Shown: piece after piece, positions 1 through 8,129 of the stretch
Layout of the letters: each line of letters opens with the position of its first letter
Numbering within the stretch: position 1 is the stretch's first letter
From: a virus
Direction: 5' to 3' (one strand)
Virus record (IMG/VR): IMGVR_UViG_3300046751_000885
Span: 1 to 26,809 of that record
DNA: 26,809 nucleotides
The notes under the pieces: generated by a model
The model's database searches: none
What the model was told of the DNA's origin: nothing
The model's input: the letters and a program-made list of their open reading frames with translations, nothing else
Position numbers and translations under genes: made by a program

Positions 1-2961
1 GCGACCTATATCTATTGCGGCATCACTTGAAGCTGGCGTGCTTGTGTTTTCTGGAGTAATAGTGTTATTTGCAGAATCAAATAAAACGCCTACATCGCCT
101 GTTCCTATATACATACGATTTGCGCGTGTACCAACGGAGCCTACTGTTAAGCCGTTTTTGGCTATTCTAATAACTTGGCCGTCATCGCCTGTGTTGTTAA
201 GTAATAATGCAGGGTCTGTTGCGCCAGAGCTTTCTTTTGCAACGTGAACACCACCACTACCAAAAACCATAAAGCCATTGCCAGTAGTGTTGTTGTATAA
301 AGTAGTATCAGTAGTCCCAACCAACAAGTTGCCAGAAGCATCTAGCGTCATAACCTGCGAACTACCGCTAGTATAGAACGACGCAATATTGTTGCCTGAT
401 GCGCCTACTGTTAGCAGTGCTGTAGTTCCTGAGTTAGCTACAGTATGCAGGGTTGCGGCTGGGCTTTGAGTATTAATACCGACGTTACCGCTATCATCAA
501 TAGTCATTACAGCATCAGTTTCATCAAAGATTGAGAGCTTATTGCCGTTAACACCAATGGTGTAATCTCGCCCAGTGTTTTCGCTTAAAACAAGGGCGGG
601 AGCATAACCTTCAATATTTAAAACAGAGCCATAGCTGTTAGGGTTAGAGACAGACGACGCCCCTATAACGACGTTGCCGCCATTGAAGTAACTATCACCA
701 CCAGCAGTTATCACAACATCTTCGTTGTTCCCTGCGTCAATTAGTACAAGCTCACCGTCACCATTTGCATCTAGCCTAATAGCCGCTTTGTCTGAGCCGT
801 TGCTATTAGAAAATTGCGCCATAGTTGCTGATGACGTGCCAGAAGCTTGAACATCTAAGGCATAAGCACCGCTGGTTTTAAGGACTAATCTTTCATTAGC
901 GGCAAACCACTGGAACTTCGCAGTCGTGCCAGTGTCTTCGTAGAAGCTTATGTCTCCGTTGTTGGCTATTCCTAATCGCTCTGTATTATTAGTGTGTAAA
1001 CTCATGGGAATGTTTGCTATTGTTTTAACAAACAACTCAGTAGACCGACTTTGTATTTGTGAATAATTAGACGCTCCACCATTTGGCCTGAAATTTAACT
1101 GCGCAATATTGTCAGACGACCTGCCATCAAAATTAACTGTGTTAGCAGAAGAGTCAGAGTTAAACGTTGATGCGCCACTAGATGCCGTCACAGTACCCGT
1201 AACGTCGATGCCTGTGGAGGTTGTGGCTAGTTTTTGAGCGTTGCTGTGATACAGACTAACTGCACCGTTAGGAGCGTCTGCATAAAAAAGAGTATTTACA
1301 CCGGTAGAGTTTTTAATTGCAAAATCATCAGCTAGTATTTCTAAATTGCCTGCTGTGACATCATGTATAATACTTTTACTACCATTGTGGTAAATCTGTA
1401 GGTCAGATCCAGCACCAAACACAGCTTTATCATTGTCACCAAAGTTAATATCAGCAGAGGTAGTCATACCGTCTGTGGTAATAACGCCTGTAACGTCGAT
1501 GCCTGTGGAGGTTGTGGCTAGTTTTTCTGCGCCTGAAAAATACAGTTCAGCGTCGGTTGCCGTAAATCGTGCCTTTGTAGTTCCTAAGTCACCGCTTGCA
1601 ATTATGACGTTGTTATCTCCGCCAATATAAAGGCTACCTGTCCCAACGTCAGTGATTACCGAATTTGATGCGCTATGATAAATCTGTAGGTCAGAGCCAG
1701 CACCGAAGATGGCCTTAGAGTTATCAGCAAACTTTAGGTCTTCATCACTAGCTGACCATGTGAGTTTTGCAGTCGTGCCCGTATCTTCGTAGAAGCTAAT
1801 GTCGCCGTTGTTGGCGATACCAAATCTTTGAGCTGTATTACCTGAATTGAAAACATCAAAAGAACCATTAGTGCCACTTAACCTTACATGACCATCACTA
1901 TTACCTAAAAGAACTTGTCCAGCACCTATATTATTTGCTCTTCGTAAATCTGCTACATTTGCTGTTGCACTTGATATGGTCAAACCATCAGCAGTCACTG
2001 TGCCAGTTACGTCGATGCCTGTGGAAGTTGTGGCTAGTTTATTAGACCCTAAATGTGAAAGTGTCACGCCGCCATCAGTAAGAATCTTAATGGCTTCGTA
2101 ATCACTGTGTTCTGATTGGTCTACTGAATAAAACGTAGCAATGCCGTCAGCGCCAGAATCACGCCCAGCCTCAATACGCAAACCACGGCCAGTAGTGTCG
2201 TAATTAGCTGAACCAAAATAAACATCTACTTGAGAATTGTTGGCGTTGCTAGTGTTGTAAACTTTTAATGCTTCAGCAGTAGCTCCTGCACTATCAACGC
2301 GAACTGTAACAAGACCATCAGAAACAACTTCGTCAGATTGCATCCTGCCAGTAACGTCGATGCCTGACGAGGTTGTGGCTAGTTTGGCTGACCCGTCGTG
2401 GTACAGTGTTACCGCACCGTTACTGACGGCTGTCAAATAATTTTCGCTGAAAACATCTTGAAGGCTTAGGTTGTTGCCTTGTGCTACAAGGTCACCCGTT
2501 CCAACGTCACGAACTAAGCTTTTAGTCCCATCATGATAAATCTGTAGGTCAGAGCCAGCACCGAAAACAGCCTTGTCGTTGTCGCCGAATGAGATGTTCC
2601 CGGTCGTAGTTAGGCTAGGTACCGTTACACCCTTGTTGAATGAGAACCCGTCTGTACTCGATGAGTAGAGCAAGTTGGCGCTTGCTCCGTCGATCGTGAT
2701 ACCGGCTCCATTCGCTGCAGCTGCGTCCGCTGCGCCAGAAGCGAGAACAATGTTCTTGTCGTCAATCGTCAGGGTGGCTGAGTTGATTGTCGTGGTTGTA
2801 CCATTTACGGTTAAGTTACCACCCACAACCATGTTGCCGGATGTCGTTACATCGACGACATTGACAATGTCACTGCCAGTCAGGTCGAGGTTATCACCCG
2901 AGGGAAGCTCTTTGATGTTCGTATTGTCGGCGTCGACAATAAGTGGGAATCTATCTGCCAT
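1..2961 (-). CDS. Tail fibre / receptor-binding structural protein, 3' end outside window
   Basis: The frame is open for all 987 codons from the ATG at 2961 to the left edge, so only the N-terminal part is present. It starts MADRFPLIVDADNTNIKELP. Around residues 50-80 it has VNGTTTTINSATLTIDDKN, a segment I know from marine phage fibre proteins. The rest is repetitive: KLATTSTGIDVTG occurs four times, FGAGSDLQIYH three times, and an NNGDISFYEDTGTT block twice. Near residues 800-830 it reads SGNVGINTQSPAATLH, the usual GNVGI-type motif of such fibres. The start overlaps the stop of the preceding gene (TAATG), so the two are probably translationally coupled. Role inferred: a trimeric beta-rich fibre contacting the host surface. 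No catalytic site was seen. A chaperone-type C-terminal domain, if any, would lie beyond the edge. Confidence 0.85.
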   Translation of the reverse strand, partial: MADRFPLIVDADNTNIKELPSGDNLDLTGSDIVNVVDVTTSGNMVVGGNLTVNGTTTTINSATLTIDDKNIVLASGAADAAAANGAGITIDGASANLLYSSSTDGFSFNKGVTVPSLTTTGNISFGDNDKAVFGAGSDLQIYHDGTKSLVRDVGTGDLVAQGNNLSLQDVFSENYLTAVSNGAVTLYHDGSAKLATTSSGIDVTGRMQSDEVVSDGLVTVRVDSAGATAEALKVYNTSNANNSQVDVYFGSANYDTTGRGLRIEAGRDSGADGIATFYSVDQSEHSDYEAIKILTDGGVTLSHLGSNKLATTSTGIDVTGTVTADGLTISSATANVADLRRANNIGAGQVLLGNSDGHVRLSGTNGSFDVFNSGNTAQRFGIANNGDISFYEDTGTTAKLTWSASDEDLKFADNSKAIFGAGSDLQIYHSASNSVITDVGTGSLYIGGDNNVIIASGDLGTTKARFTATDAELYFSGAEKLATTSTGIDVTGVITTDGMTTSADINFGDNDKAVFGAGSDLQIYHNGSKSIIHDVTAGNLEILADDFAIKNSTGVNTLFYADAPNGAVSLYHSNAQKLATTSTGIDVTGTVTASSGASTFNSDSSANTVNFDGRSSDNIAQLNFRPNGGASNYSQIQSRSTELFVKTIANIPMSLHTNNTERLGIANNGDISFYEDTGTTAKFQWFAANERLVLKTSGAYALDVQASGTSSATMAQFSNSNGSDKAAIRLDANGDGELVLIDAGNNEDVVITAGGDSYFNGGNVVIGASSVSNPNSYGSVLNIEGYAPALVLSENTGRDYTIGVNGNKLSIFDETDAVMTIDDSGNVGINTQSPAATLHTVANSGTTALLTVGASGNNIASFYTSGSSQVMTLDASGNLLVGTTDTTLYNNTTGNGFMVFGSGGVHVAKESSGATDPALLLNNTGDDGQVIRIAKNGLTVGSVGTRANRMYIGTGDVGVLFDSANNTITPENTSTPASSDAAIDIGR
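1197..2385 (-). repeat. Dispersed in-frame repeats in the fibre gene
   Basis: A block of about 35 bp encoding KLATTSTGIDVTG occurs at about 1197-1236, 1491-1526, 2008-2040 and 2350-2385, nearly identical in DNA. A second block of about 45 bp, encoding FGAGSDLQIYH, occurs near 1391-1436, 1680-1724 and 2539-2584 (the last just outside these limits). A third, encoding NNGDISFYEDTGTT, occurs near 928-966 and 1768-1806. All are in the fibre reading frame, and their spacing varies from about 290 to 520 bp. This DNA identity provides sites for recombination inside the gene. Confidence 0.8.
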
Positions 2962-3374
2962 TACAATACTCCAACGACTGTGTTCTGCGATCTACCAACT
3001 ACGGTAAACGCCGCATTTGCCAGACTGATGTTTGTGTTTGCTGATCTTCCAAAAACCGTGAAGGTCGTGCCGTTTGCTGCGGTCGTGATCTCTTCCATAA
3101 CTGCGGCAACAACACGAAGCGCTATAACCGCTCCTGAAGAAAATGCTGCAGCCGTTGTGCTGTCTTGAGCCCTTGTTACGGTCAAGGTGTTTGTCGAAAT
3201 CGCTGTTACCTTAACAATCTCCGAGCCAGAGCCTTCACCTATCGAAGCATAGAAGTAGTCGCCCGACCCCAAGGAAGGGAAGGACGACGCATCTGACACC
3301 GATATCGACGTAGCGGAGCTTGTTATGGAACTCGCAAGCGTTGTGCTGGCGAGGTTCGCAAACTTAAGGGCCAT
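2961..3374 (-). CDS. Small Ser/Thr/Ala-rich phage structural protein
   Basis: 137 residues. The ATG at 3374 is preceded by a good Shine-Dalgarno (GAGG, 7 nt spacing). Composition is dominated by S, T, A and V, with short alternating stretches (SSATSISVSDASSFPSL, NTLTVTRAQDST) typical of beta-rich virion proteins. The C-terminal third contains two similar units, FTVFGRSANTNISLANAAF and FTVVGRSQNTVVGVL, i.e. an internal FTVxGRSxNT duplication. It lies between the 148-residue protein and the fibre gene and overlaps the fibre start. I infer a virion component at the tail tip or fibre base. No named family recognised with confidence. Confidence 0.7.
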   Translation of the reverse strand: MALKFANLASTTLASSITSSATSISVSDASSFPSLGSGDYFYASIGEGSGSEIVKVTAISTNTLTVTRAQDSTTAAAFSSGAVIALRVVAAVMEEITTAANGTTFTVFGRSANTNISLANAAFTVVGRSQNTVVGVL

Positions 3375-3400
3375 ATAATAACCTCAACAGAATCAATAAC

Positions 3401-3847
3401 TTAGGAGGCAGAAACCGTCCACGTTATGGTCAAACTGTCCGAAGTACCCTTGTTGATGACACTAAAAACAGTGTGACAGAGCATTGTTCCACCGCTGCTC
3501 GCATTAAAGATGCCAGCTTCTGTTACAGCCGCTGCACTGCTGGGCGTACCTGCAGGGAATGTTGCAACATAAACAACGTCATTGTTGTTGACGGTAGTGC
3601 TGGTCAATGCCGCACGAGCAGACTCAGAACCCAAGGCAGTGTCACCTGCAGATGCAGCTGTACTGTCAGTTCCGATAGCCATGTGGCTCATTACGCTGGA
3701 CGATGTGCCAGCCATGCGAGATGCAACATAGTTTTTGCCTGTTGTAACAACTAGGTTTTCAACAGACTCTTTTTGCTTTATTACACCGTCTTCTGAGGTG
3801 ACGACAATATCCAGCCGCCCCATTAGTTTAAGATCGTCTTGGATCAT
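3401..3847 (-). CDS. Hypothetical tail-associated structural protein
   Basis: 148 residues; ATG at 3847 with GGAG 9 nt upstream. The N-terminus (MIQDDLKLMGRLDIVVTSED) is followed by SVENLVVTTGKNYVASRMAG and HMAIGTDSTAASAGDTALGSE. The end is a beta-rich stretch finishing in SLTITWTVSAS. The VVTTGKNYVASRM...MAIGTD pattern recurs in short proteins next to tail fibre genes of many phages, so a role at the fibre attachment site is inferred. It is separated from its neighbours by only 12 and 26 bp, so it is clearly part of the leftward late operon. No enzymatic motif. Confidence 0.7.
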   Translation of the reverse strand: MIQDDLKLMGRLDIVVTSEDGVIKQKESVENLVVTTGKNYVASRMAGTSSSVMSHMAIGTDSTAASAGDTALGSESARAALTSTTVNNNDVVYVATFPAGTPSSAAAVTEAGIFNASSGGTMLCHTVFSVINKGTSDSLTITWTVSAS

Positions 3848-3859
3848 TGTTTGTCTCCA

Positions 3860-5248
3860 CTAGTCAGCGTTAAGTAGCATGAAGCCCATATCGCCCTTAT
3901 TGAGCACTGCGCTTGCTACCAACTTCTGAGCAACTAAAACGTCACTCACAGTTACACTGTCCGATTTACCAATCCGTGGAGACAGCACGGGTGTGTCCGA
4001 TACCGCGATAGAATCTTGTGCAAGCTTGGACACAGAAAAAGCATGCACTTCTGAAGTAATTATATTATCCGACGCCGCCTTGGTAAATGCAAAAATCGCG
4101 TTATCTGTCAAGGGGTTAGTGGAATCTTGTAGCGACTTGCCAAAAATCTTTTCGCTGGATTCCGTAACGGTATAAGAATCGGTTCTTACCTTGCCTACAT
4201 CGATAGTCTCATCGTCGGCAAACGTAACGTTTTCTGACTTTGACAGCCCGGCATCGATGACAGCAGGATCTGTAAAAGTAAACGCATCATCCACTAGCTT
4301 GCCAAACGTGACCGCGTGCTCGTCTTGAATTGTGTATATGTTGAACTTAAACGCCAAAGACTCTTTATCTATCTGGTTGAAGTCATCAAGCGTAAAGAAG
4401 TCCTGAAGTGCAATTTCAACACCCATTGTCTGAGAGTCAGTGAACGAGAACTGATCGTCCGGCGAGCCGGCAACATTTGTAAACCCATCACCAAACGAGA
4501 ACTCAAAAGAGAAGGGGGAGCGCGTTACCGTGAGTAGTTCAGTAACACTAATCGTTTCATTTTTGCCTAGCCCGGCGCTGTAAATAAGATCCTCGGTAAC
4601 ACTGACAGAGTCGGCCTCACCCTTGGTCGGGTGGAAAAGAGGACTATCACTTAGAGCAGTGCTGTCCACTGCCGACCGAGACATACTAATCGCGGTGCTT
4701 TCTCCAATCGAGGAGCTGTCGGCAAGCACTGAGGACACATCAAGCTCGGGCGCATCACTGAATATAACTGCGTCGTCATGACTTCTGTTGAAGGCCATAA
4801 CATGCTGCAGCGAATCAGAAACGCTGTAAGAGTCTACGTTTACTTTGTTCGCATTGGTAGAGACTGCGTCAGTTAAGATCTCTAGATCTAGCAGCCCGCG
4901 ACCGAAGCCAAACACGAGGTTCTGATCTGATACACCTACGGTATCTGAGTAGCTAGGCTCTGGGGATAGTGATACTGCATCACTGAAGCCAAACTCATTG
5001 GCAAAGTAGTAGATGGTCCGTTCGGGGTTGACGTGAACGTCGTGCAGGAACAAGTTACGCCAGTTAGGTGTGGCGTGAAGTCTCTGATACCTGATCTCCG
5101 GGGCTAGTGCTCTATAGCTGGTATCCAGAACAAGATTTCTTTCTGAGATAACAGCAGCAAAGGTACGCCGAGAAGCTTCGACGTATATCTTGCGGCTCGT
5201 AGCGTTCGCGACCAGCCTTCGGAATTTTACCTCGGCAAAGATCGCCAT
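3860..5248 (-). CDS. Repeat-rich structural protein (DS-V-S-D/E repeats)
   Basis: 462 residues from ATG 5248, seven bases before the BppU-like gene's stop is reached from upstream. Residues 1-85 form a distinct N-terminal domain rich in R, Y and hydrophobics (NWRNLFLHDVHVNPERTIYY). From about 85 to 440 it is built of degenerate units of about 18-20 residues around the pattern K-x3-D-S-x2-V-[ST]-[DE]. Examples are KVRTDSYTVTESSEKIFG, KLAQDSIAVSDTPVLSP and KSDSVTVSDVLVA. The chain ends with a short hydrophobic tail (MGFMLLNAD). The repeats are acidic and contain no Cys or enzymatic motif. Position between the BppU-like protein and the fibre genes points to a baseplate or fibre-linked decoration protein; adhesion is inferred only. 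Confidence 0.75.
   Translation of the reverse strand: MAIFAEVKFRRLVANATSRKIYVEASRRTFAAVISERNLVLDTSYRALAPEIRYQRLHATPNWRNLFLHDVHVNPERTIYYFANEFGFSDAVSLSPEPSYSDTVGVSDQNLVFGFGRGLLDLEILTDAVSTNANKVNVDSYSVSDSLQHVMAFNRSHDDAVIFSDAPELDVSSVLADSSSIGESTAISMSRSAVDSTALSDSPLFHPTKGEADSVSVTEDLIYSAGLGKNETISVTELLTVTRSPFSFEFSFGDGFTNVAGSPDDQFSFTDSQTMGVEIALQDFFTLDDFNQIDKESLAFKFNIYTIQDEHAVTFGKLVDDAFTFTDPAVIDAGLSKSENVTFADDETIDVGKVRTDSYTVTESSEKIFGKSLQDSTNPLTDNAIFAFTKAASDNIITSEVHAFSVSKLAQDSIAVSDTPVLSPRIGKSDSVTVSDVLVAQKLVASAVLNKGDMGFMLLNAD
3929..4999 (-). repeat. Array of degenerate DS-rich repeats (protein level)
   Basis: About 16-18 imperfect units of roughly 18-20 codons, clearest at the C-terminal end where successive units begin KSENVTFADD, KVRTDSYTVT, KSLQDSTNPL, KAASDNIITS, KLAQDSIAVS and KSDSVTVSDV. 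Conservation is at the protein level; DNA copies have diverged, so this looks old rather than freshly expanded. Confidence 0.65.
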
Positions 5249-5254
5249 ATGCGC

Positions 5255-5629
5255 TTACCCGAACTGTGATCTAACTTTAAACTTAATTAGATCAACCACG
5301 GTTTGAGTCCTGCCAGCTGAGTCTGTGAACTCTATTTCACCCTCTAAAACGCCAGTAGTGTCGAGCGTATCACCGTCAAATACAAAAGTGACCTTGCCGT
5401 CTGTAGCGTTTGTTACGGTCCCTATGATGGTGTCAATCAAGGCTGTTTGACCTACCTGACGCACGCGCATTCGAACAGAGCCACTAGTCAAATCAAGGGC
5501 TGCAAACGTTGCAGAATCATCTGGATCTAGCAGTGCTCCATCAGCAGCGCTATTAGAGTCTTTCAGCGTGATCTCGATCTCGGGCAGCTGGTCGCCCTGT
5601 ACAAGGTCAATAGTGGTTATGTAAGCCAT
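5255..5629 (-). CDS. BppU-like baseplate protein
   Basis: 124 residues. The protein opens MAYITTIDLVQGDQLPEIEI, followed by TLKDSNSAADG and, after a variable section, DLTSGSVRMRVRQVGQTAL. The C-terminal half has paired strands (GKVTFVFDGDTLDTTG, GEIEFTDSAGRTQTV). The QGDxLPxIxxTLKD opening with the later VRMRVR strand matches the N-terminal immunoglobulin-like domain of baseplate upper proteins (BppU). In those phages the domain anchors receptor-binding proteins to the tail. The ATG at 5629 overlaps the stop of the upstream gene (TAATG). I infer an adaptor attaching the downstream repeat/fibre proteins. Confidence 0.65.
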   Translation of the reverse strand: MAYITTIDLVQGDQLPEIEITLKDSNSAADGALLDPDDSATFAALDLTSGSVRMRVRQVGQTALIDTIIGTVTNATDGKVTFVFDGDTLDTTGVLEGEIEFTDSAGRTQTVVDLIKFKVRSQFG

Positions 5630-6252
5630 TAGATAAACGCCCTCGGTTTACAGGTGAGCGTACCGCCGGCAAATCCATACTTAACCTGACGGGTAGTGCG
5701 ACCTACTTCACGTTCGAAAAGGTCCCTATTAACTGCCGCCAAATTAGGATTTGTGAACGGGTGCCCGGCCATCATTTGCAGCCGATACAAAGCACCATGC
5801 ACAAGTGCTTCTCGATACTCTTTTCCAATAGAGTCCGGGATGCTTGTGCTGGTAGAGGTCGGCTTGACCGAATAAACGACCCTTAGCGAGTCGCTGTCAT
5901 TAGGTATGGGTGCCACAAAAAACTCAGCGTTGTCACGCTGTGAGTAATAAGCGGGCTTACCCCTTTCAGTTTCATCACCAAGACGGCGCAGCAGCTCGTT
6001 ATAGCTAATTGGCCGCAGCGCCGTGTGGTTATCGAAGATATCGATGATGTGATTAAGCTCAGTCCCTGTCGGAATGGTAACGGAATACTCATTGACCCCG
6101 CCGATCACAATTACGAACTCTGGCTCAGGGATGTAAACATCTGTCCTGCGACAGAAGTCAATCGCTGCATCACGAACTGCACGCTCTATGATGAAGTCAG
6201 GACAACCCTGAACTTCGGGTCGAATGTGAACGTTGAGGTCTGAGTACTTCAT
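5629..6252 (-). CDS. Head-tail adaptor-like protein 2
   Basis: 207 residues from ATG 6252. The N-terminal part is helical (RPEVQGCPDFIIERAVRDA, AAIDFCRRTDVYIPEPEF) and is followed by a beta section with YSVTIPTGTELNHIIDIFDN. The C-terminal half, with YREALVHGALYRLQMMAGHP, is helical. This helix-strand-helix arrangement and the AIDFCRRT segment are characteristic of phage adaptor proteins that sit between portal ring and tail, as in SU10-type podophages. Two neighbouring genes share the design (see 6252-6929), and both are in the usual place after the capsid gene. Assignment is from sequence pattern and position; it was not tested by search. Confidence 0.65.
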   Translation of the reverse strand: MKYSDLNVHIRPEVQGCPDFIIERAVRDAAIDFCRRTDVYIPEPEFVIVIGGVNEYSVTIPTGTELNHIIDIFDNHTALRPISYNELLRRLGDETERGKPAYYSQRDNAEFFVAPIPNDSDSLRVVYSVKPTSTSTSIPDSIGKEYREALVHGALYRLQMMAGHPFTNPNLAAVNRDLFEREVGRTTRQVKYGFAGGTLTCKPRAFI

Positions 6253-6929
6253 TAGGCCCTCCCGGCGTTCCTATCAGGAGTGTTCGGGATCGGCGTAGTT
6301 GCACTGTCAGCCTGAGTCTTAACGCCAAGGGCGTTAGCAAAAGACTGATAATGCATCATGGCTCGCTCTGCGTTACCTGCGTACTCCGAGTCCTTCTGAT
6401 ATGCACGATAGAGTATGTAATCTAATATACAGTTCGCATACACATCATCTAGGCTAATCGTCGTTGTATCGGTATCGAAGTTACTGATACTGATATCTGA
6501 CGGGGACGAGCTGTATACGATTTCTAGATCGTGACTGCCCGATGCGCCTTTTGGATACACGTAGAAATGCTTGGGGTCAGCAGGATCATAAATATAATGC
6601 TCGATCTTGTTTGCCCCGGCAGTTGTCTCGTGCCAGTTGGGTAGCGTCTCATCAAGAATCTTGCGATCTACTTGAGTAATAGCTCTACCACTTACGTTTC
6701 TAACAATCTCGATCAAGCGTAATGCCGCGGCCGGGAGAGTCTGCTTGCTGCCGTTAACACAAGAAAATGATTCGTTGACCATCTTTGCGTCTGGGCGATG
6801 CAATACAACTTCTTTCTGCGCGTCATTGAAGAACTTCAGCAACTCAGAGTTTGGGAATCTGACGTTGGTGCTGTCCTGTAAAATGATCGAGGCTCTGTCT
6901 AAGATGTCTACAACCTTTGTTGTTGCCAT
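6252..6929 (-). CDS. Head-tail adaptor-like protein 1 (DUF6682-type)
   Basis: 225 residues from ATG 6929. A GTG at 6944 is in frame, but the ATG lies 2 nt past the upstream stop and has GGGAGG at about 6 nt, so it is preferred; the GTG would be inside that Shine-Dalgarno. The protein has an N-terminal helical part (VVDILDRASIILQDSTNVRF, ELLKFFNDAQKEVVLHRPDA), a middle beta part (DPADPKHFYVYPKGASGSHD) and a C-terminal helical part (CILDYILYRAYQKDSEYAGN). It resembles the DUF6682/adaptor group found beside capsid genes. Likely a ring component joining portal to tail. It ends in contact with the next adaptor-like gene. Confidence 0.65.
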   Translation of the reverse strand: MATTKVVDILDRASIILQDSTNVRFPNSELLKFFNDAQKEVVLHRPDAKMVNESFSCVNGSKQTLPAAALRLIEIVRNVSGRAITQVDRKILDETLPNWHETTAGANKIEHYIYDPADPKHFYVYPKGASGSHDLEIVYSSSPSDISISNFDTDTTTISLDDVYANCILDYILYRAYQKDSEYAGNAERAMMHYQSFANALGVKTQADSATTPIPNTPDRNAGRA

Positions 6930-6931
6930 CG

Positions 6932-7198
6932 TCAATCCTCCCACTCAATAACTTCAAGGTCCGGCAAACCCTTCCAAATAGGATCGTAGTTAAAAATGTT
7001 ACCTGTGATGACATTTCTGACACGCTTAGGTACGGGCTGCTTTCTCTCAGACTCAGCAGGCTCTTTACCGTGCTGACGTAGACGTGCAACCTGATCTTCG
7101 AGCTGCTCGAGACTTAATCGGCGATCAAGCTTGACGCTAAATTCCGATTGAGCTTCCTTGAATAGCTCATCCTTTTTGAAACGCTTACCAGTTTCCAT
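6932..7198 (-). CDS. Small charged hypothetical protein downstream of the capsid gene
   Basis: 88 residues, ATG 7198. It begins METGKRFKKDELFKEAQSEF and has a helical charged middle (RRLSLEQLEDQVARLRQH). The C-terminus contains VRNVITGNIFNYDPIWKGLP, where TGNIFxYDP resembles short proteins found after capsid genes in other phages. It lies just past the hairpin that follows the capsid gene, and its stop is 2 nt before the ATG of adaptor 1. No function can be assigned. Confidence 0.7.
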   Translation of the reverse strand: METGKRFKKDELFKEAQSEFSVKLDRRLSLEQLEDQVARLRQHGKEPAESERKQPVPKRVRNVITGNIFNYDPIWKGLPDLEVIEWED

Positions 7199-7216
7199 AA
7201 CAAATCCAATAAGTTA

Positions 7217-7234
7217 GGGGGGCTTGCGCCCCCC
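7217..7234 (-). terminator. Hairpin with GNRA loop after the capsid gene
   Basis: On the transcribed (minus) strand it reads GGGGGGC, loop GCAA, GCCCCCC: a perfect 7-bp G/C stem closed by a GNRA tetraloop, nine bases after the capsid stop. The sequence that follows (TAACTTATTGG) has no clean T-run. I therefore read it as a partial terminator or a 3'-end stabiliser that lets the capsid message outnumber downstream messages. Confidence 0.7.
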
Positions 7235-7242
7235 GGTCGGTC

Positions 7243-8103
7243 TTAGACCTTCCACTTACCTACTGCGAGGCAATCAGGAACTACGACCTTAGAGCCGTAT
7301 ACCTTCAAGCCACGAACAGCATCACCGAAGGTGCTCTCGAGGCGAATAGTTTCAGTGTTAGTGAACTGAGACGCGAACGAGATAGCCTTTGGGTGGCCTG
7401 CAAGTACGTGAGTGTAAGTAGCATCATCACCAGCCGCTGGCGTGTAGAGCATGTTTGACTGATAAACAGTGAAACGGTCTACCATACCAACCCGACCGTT
7501 ACGCAGAGGAGACTCTGCATCACCAGTCAAGTACGCCTGACGAAGCTCAGACTGCTTGAGCAAGCTGATCATTGAAGGAGGCAAAACGATGAATCGTCCT
7601 TCCTCTGGAATGTTCAACTCATCCAAAGCTGTAGACAGCTCAAGGATTTCGCCCAAAACGTTTGAAGCTGTAATTGTGGTCTGAGAGCTAATAGTGCTAG
7701 CACCAGTCACAACAGAAGACATGACGTCAGTTTCGACTGCAACGCGCATACCTTCAGCAGCATCAGAAGATGCAGCTTCGAGCATGTTTACGTCAGCCTG
7801 AGCTGCCAATACGTCGTCAACCTTGAAGCTGTAGTACTTAGCCTTGTCGATCAACATCTCGACCTTGGCAGTAGTGAGCTCTTGGTTTGACACAGTACCG
7901 GCGTAGTCATTGATCGTTACCGCGGGTACGGTTCGGATAACAACTTTATCGCCCTGACCTGAGATCTCGCCTTCGTAGTCAGTGTTTGAAATTGCGGGCA
8001 GTACAGACTGCTTGTAGAACTTAGCCTGAAGGAGTTTCGAGAACACCTCAGGGATGAAGTTTACTTCAGATGTAGTACCCGTGCTGAAAAATGAAAAAGC
8101 CAT
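7243..8103 (-). CDS. Major capsid protein
   Basis: 286 residues, ATG 8103 with GAGGA 8 nt upstream. The N-terminus (SEVNFIPEVFSKLLQAKFYK) is followed by GDKVVIRTVPAVTINDY, the strand pattern typical of the N-arm and P-domain start of HK97-fold coat proteins of the P22-like sequence type. A helix then follows (NMLEAASSDAAEGMRVAVET). The middle has RFIVLPPSMISLLKQSELRQ, another usual coat-protein segment, and the end is GLKVYGSKVVVPDCLAVGKW. The neighbours are a scaffold upstream and a strong hairpin downstream, as expected for the most abundant virion protein. A single internal Cys is near the C-terminus. No decoration-protein gene is obvious beside it. Confidence 0.8.
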   Translation of the reverse strand: MAFSFFSTGTTSEVNFIPEVFSKLLQAKFYKQSVLPAISNTDYEGEISGQGDKVVIRTVPAVTINDYAGTVSNQELTTAKVEMLIDKAKYYSFKVDDVLAAQADVNMLEAASSDAAEGMRVAVETDVMSSVVTGASTISSQTTITASNVLGEILELSTALDELNIPEEGRFIVLPPSMISLLKQSELRQAYLTGDAESPLRNGRVGMVDRFTVYQSNMLYTPAAGDDATYTHVLAGHPKAISFASQFTNTETIRLESTFGDAVRGLKVYGSKVVVPDCLAVGKWKV

Positions 8104-8129
8104 TGTTTAATTCCTCACAAGAGTATTAA

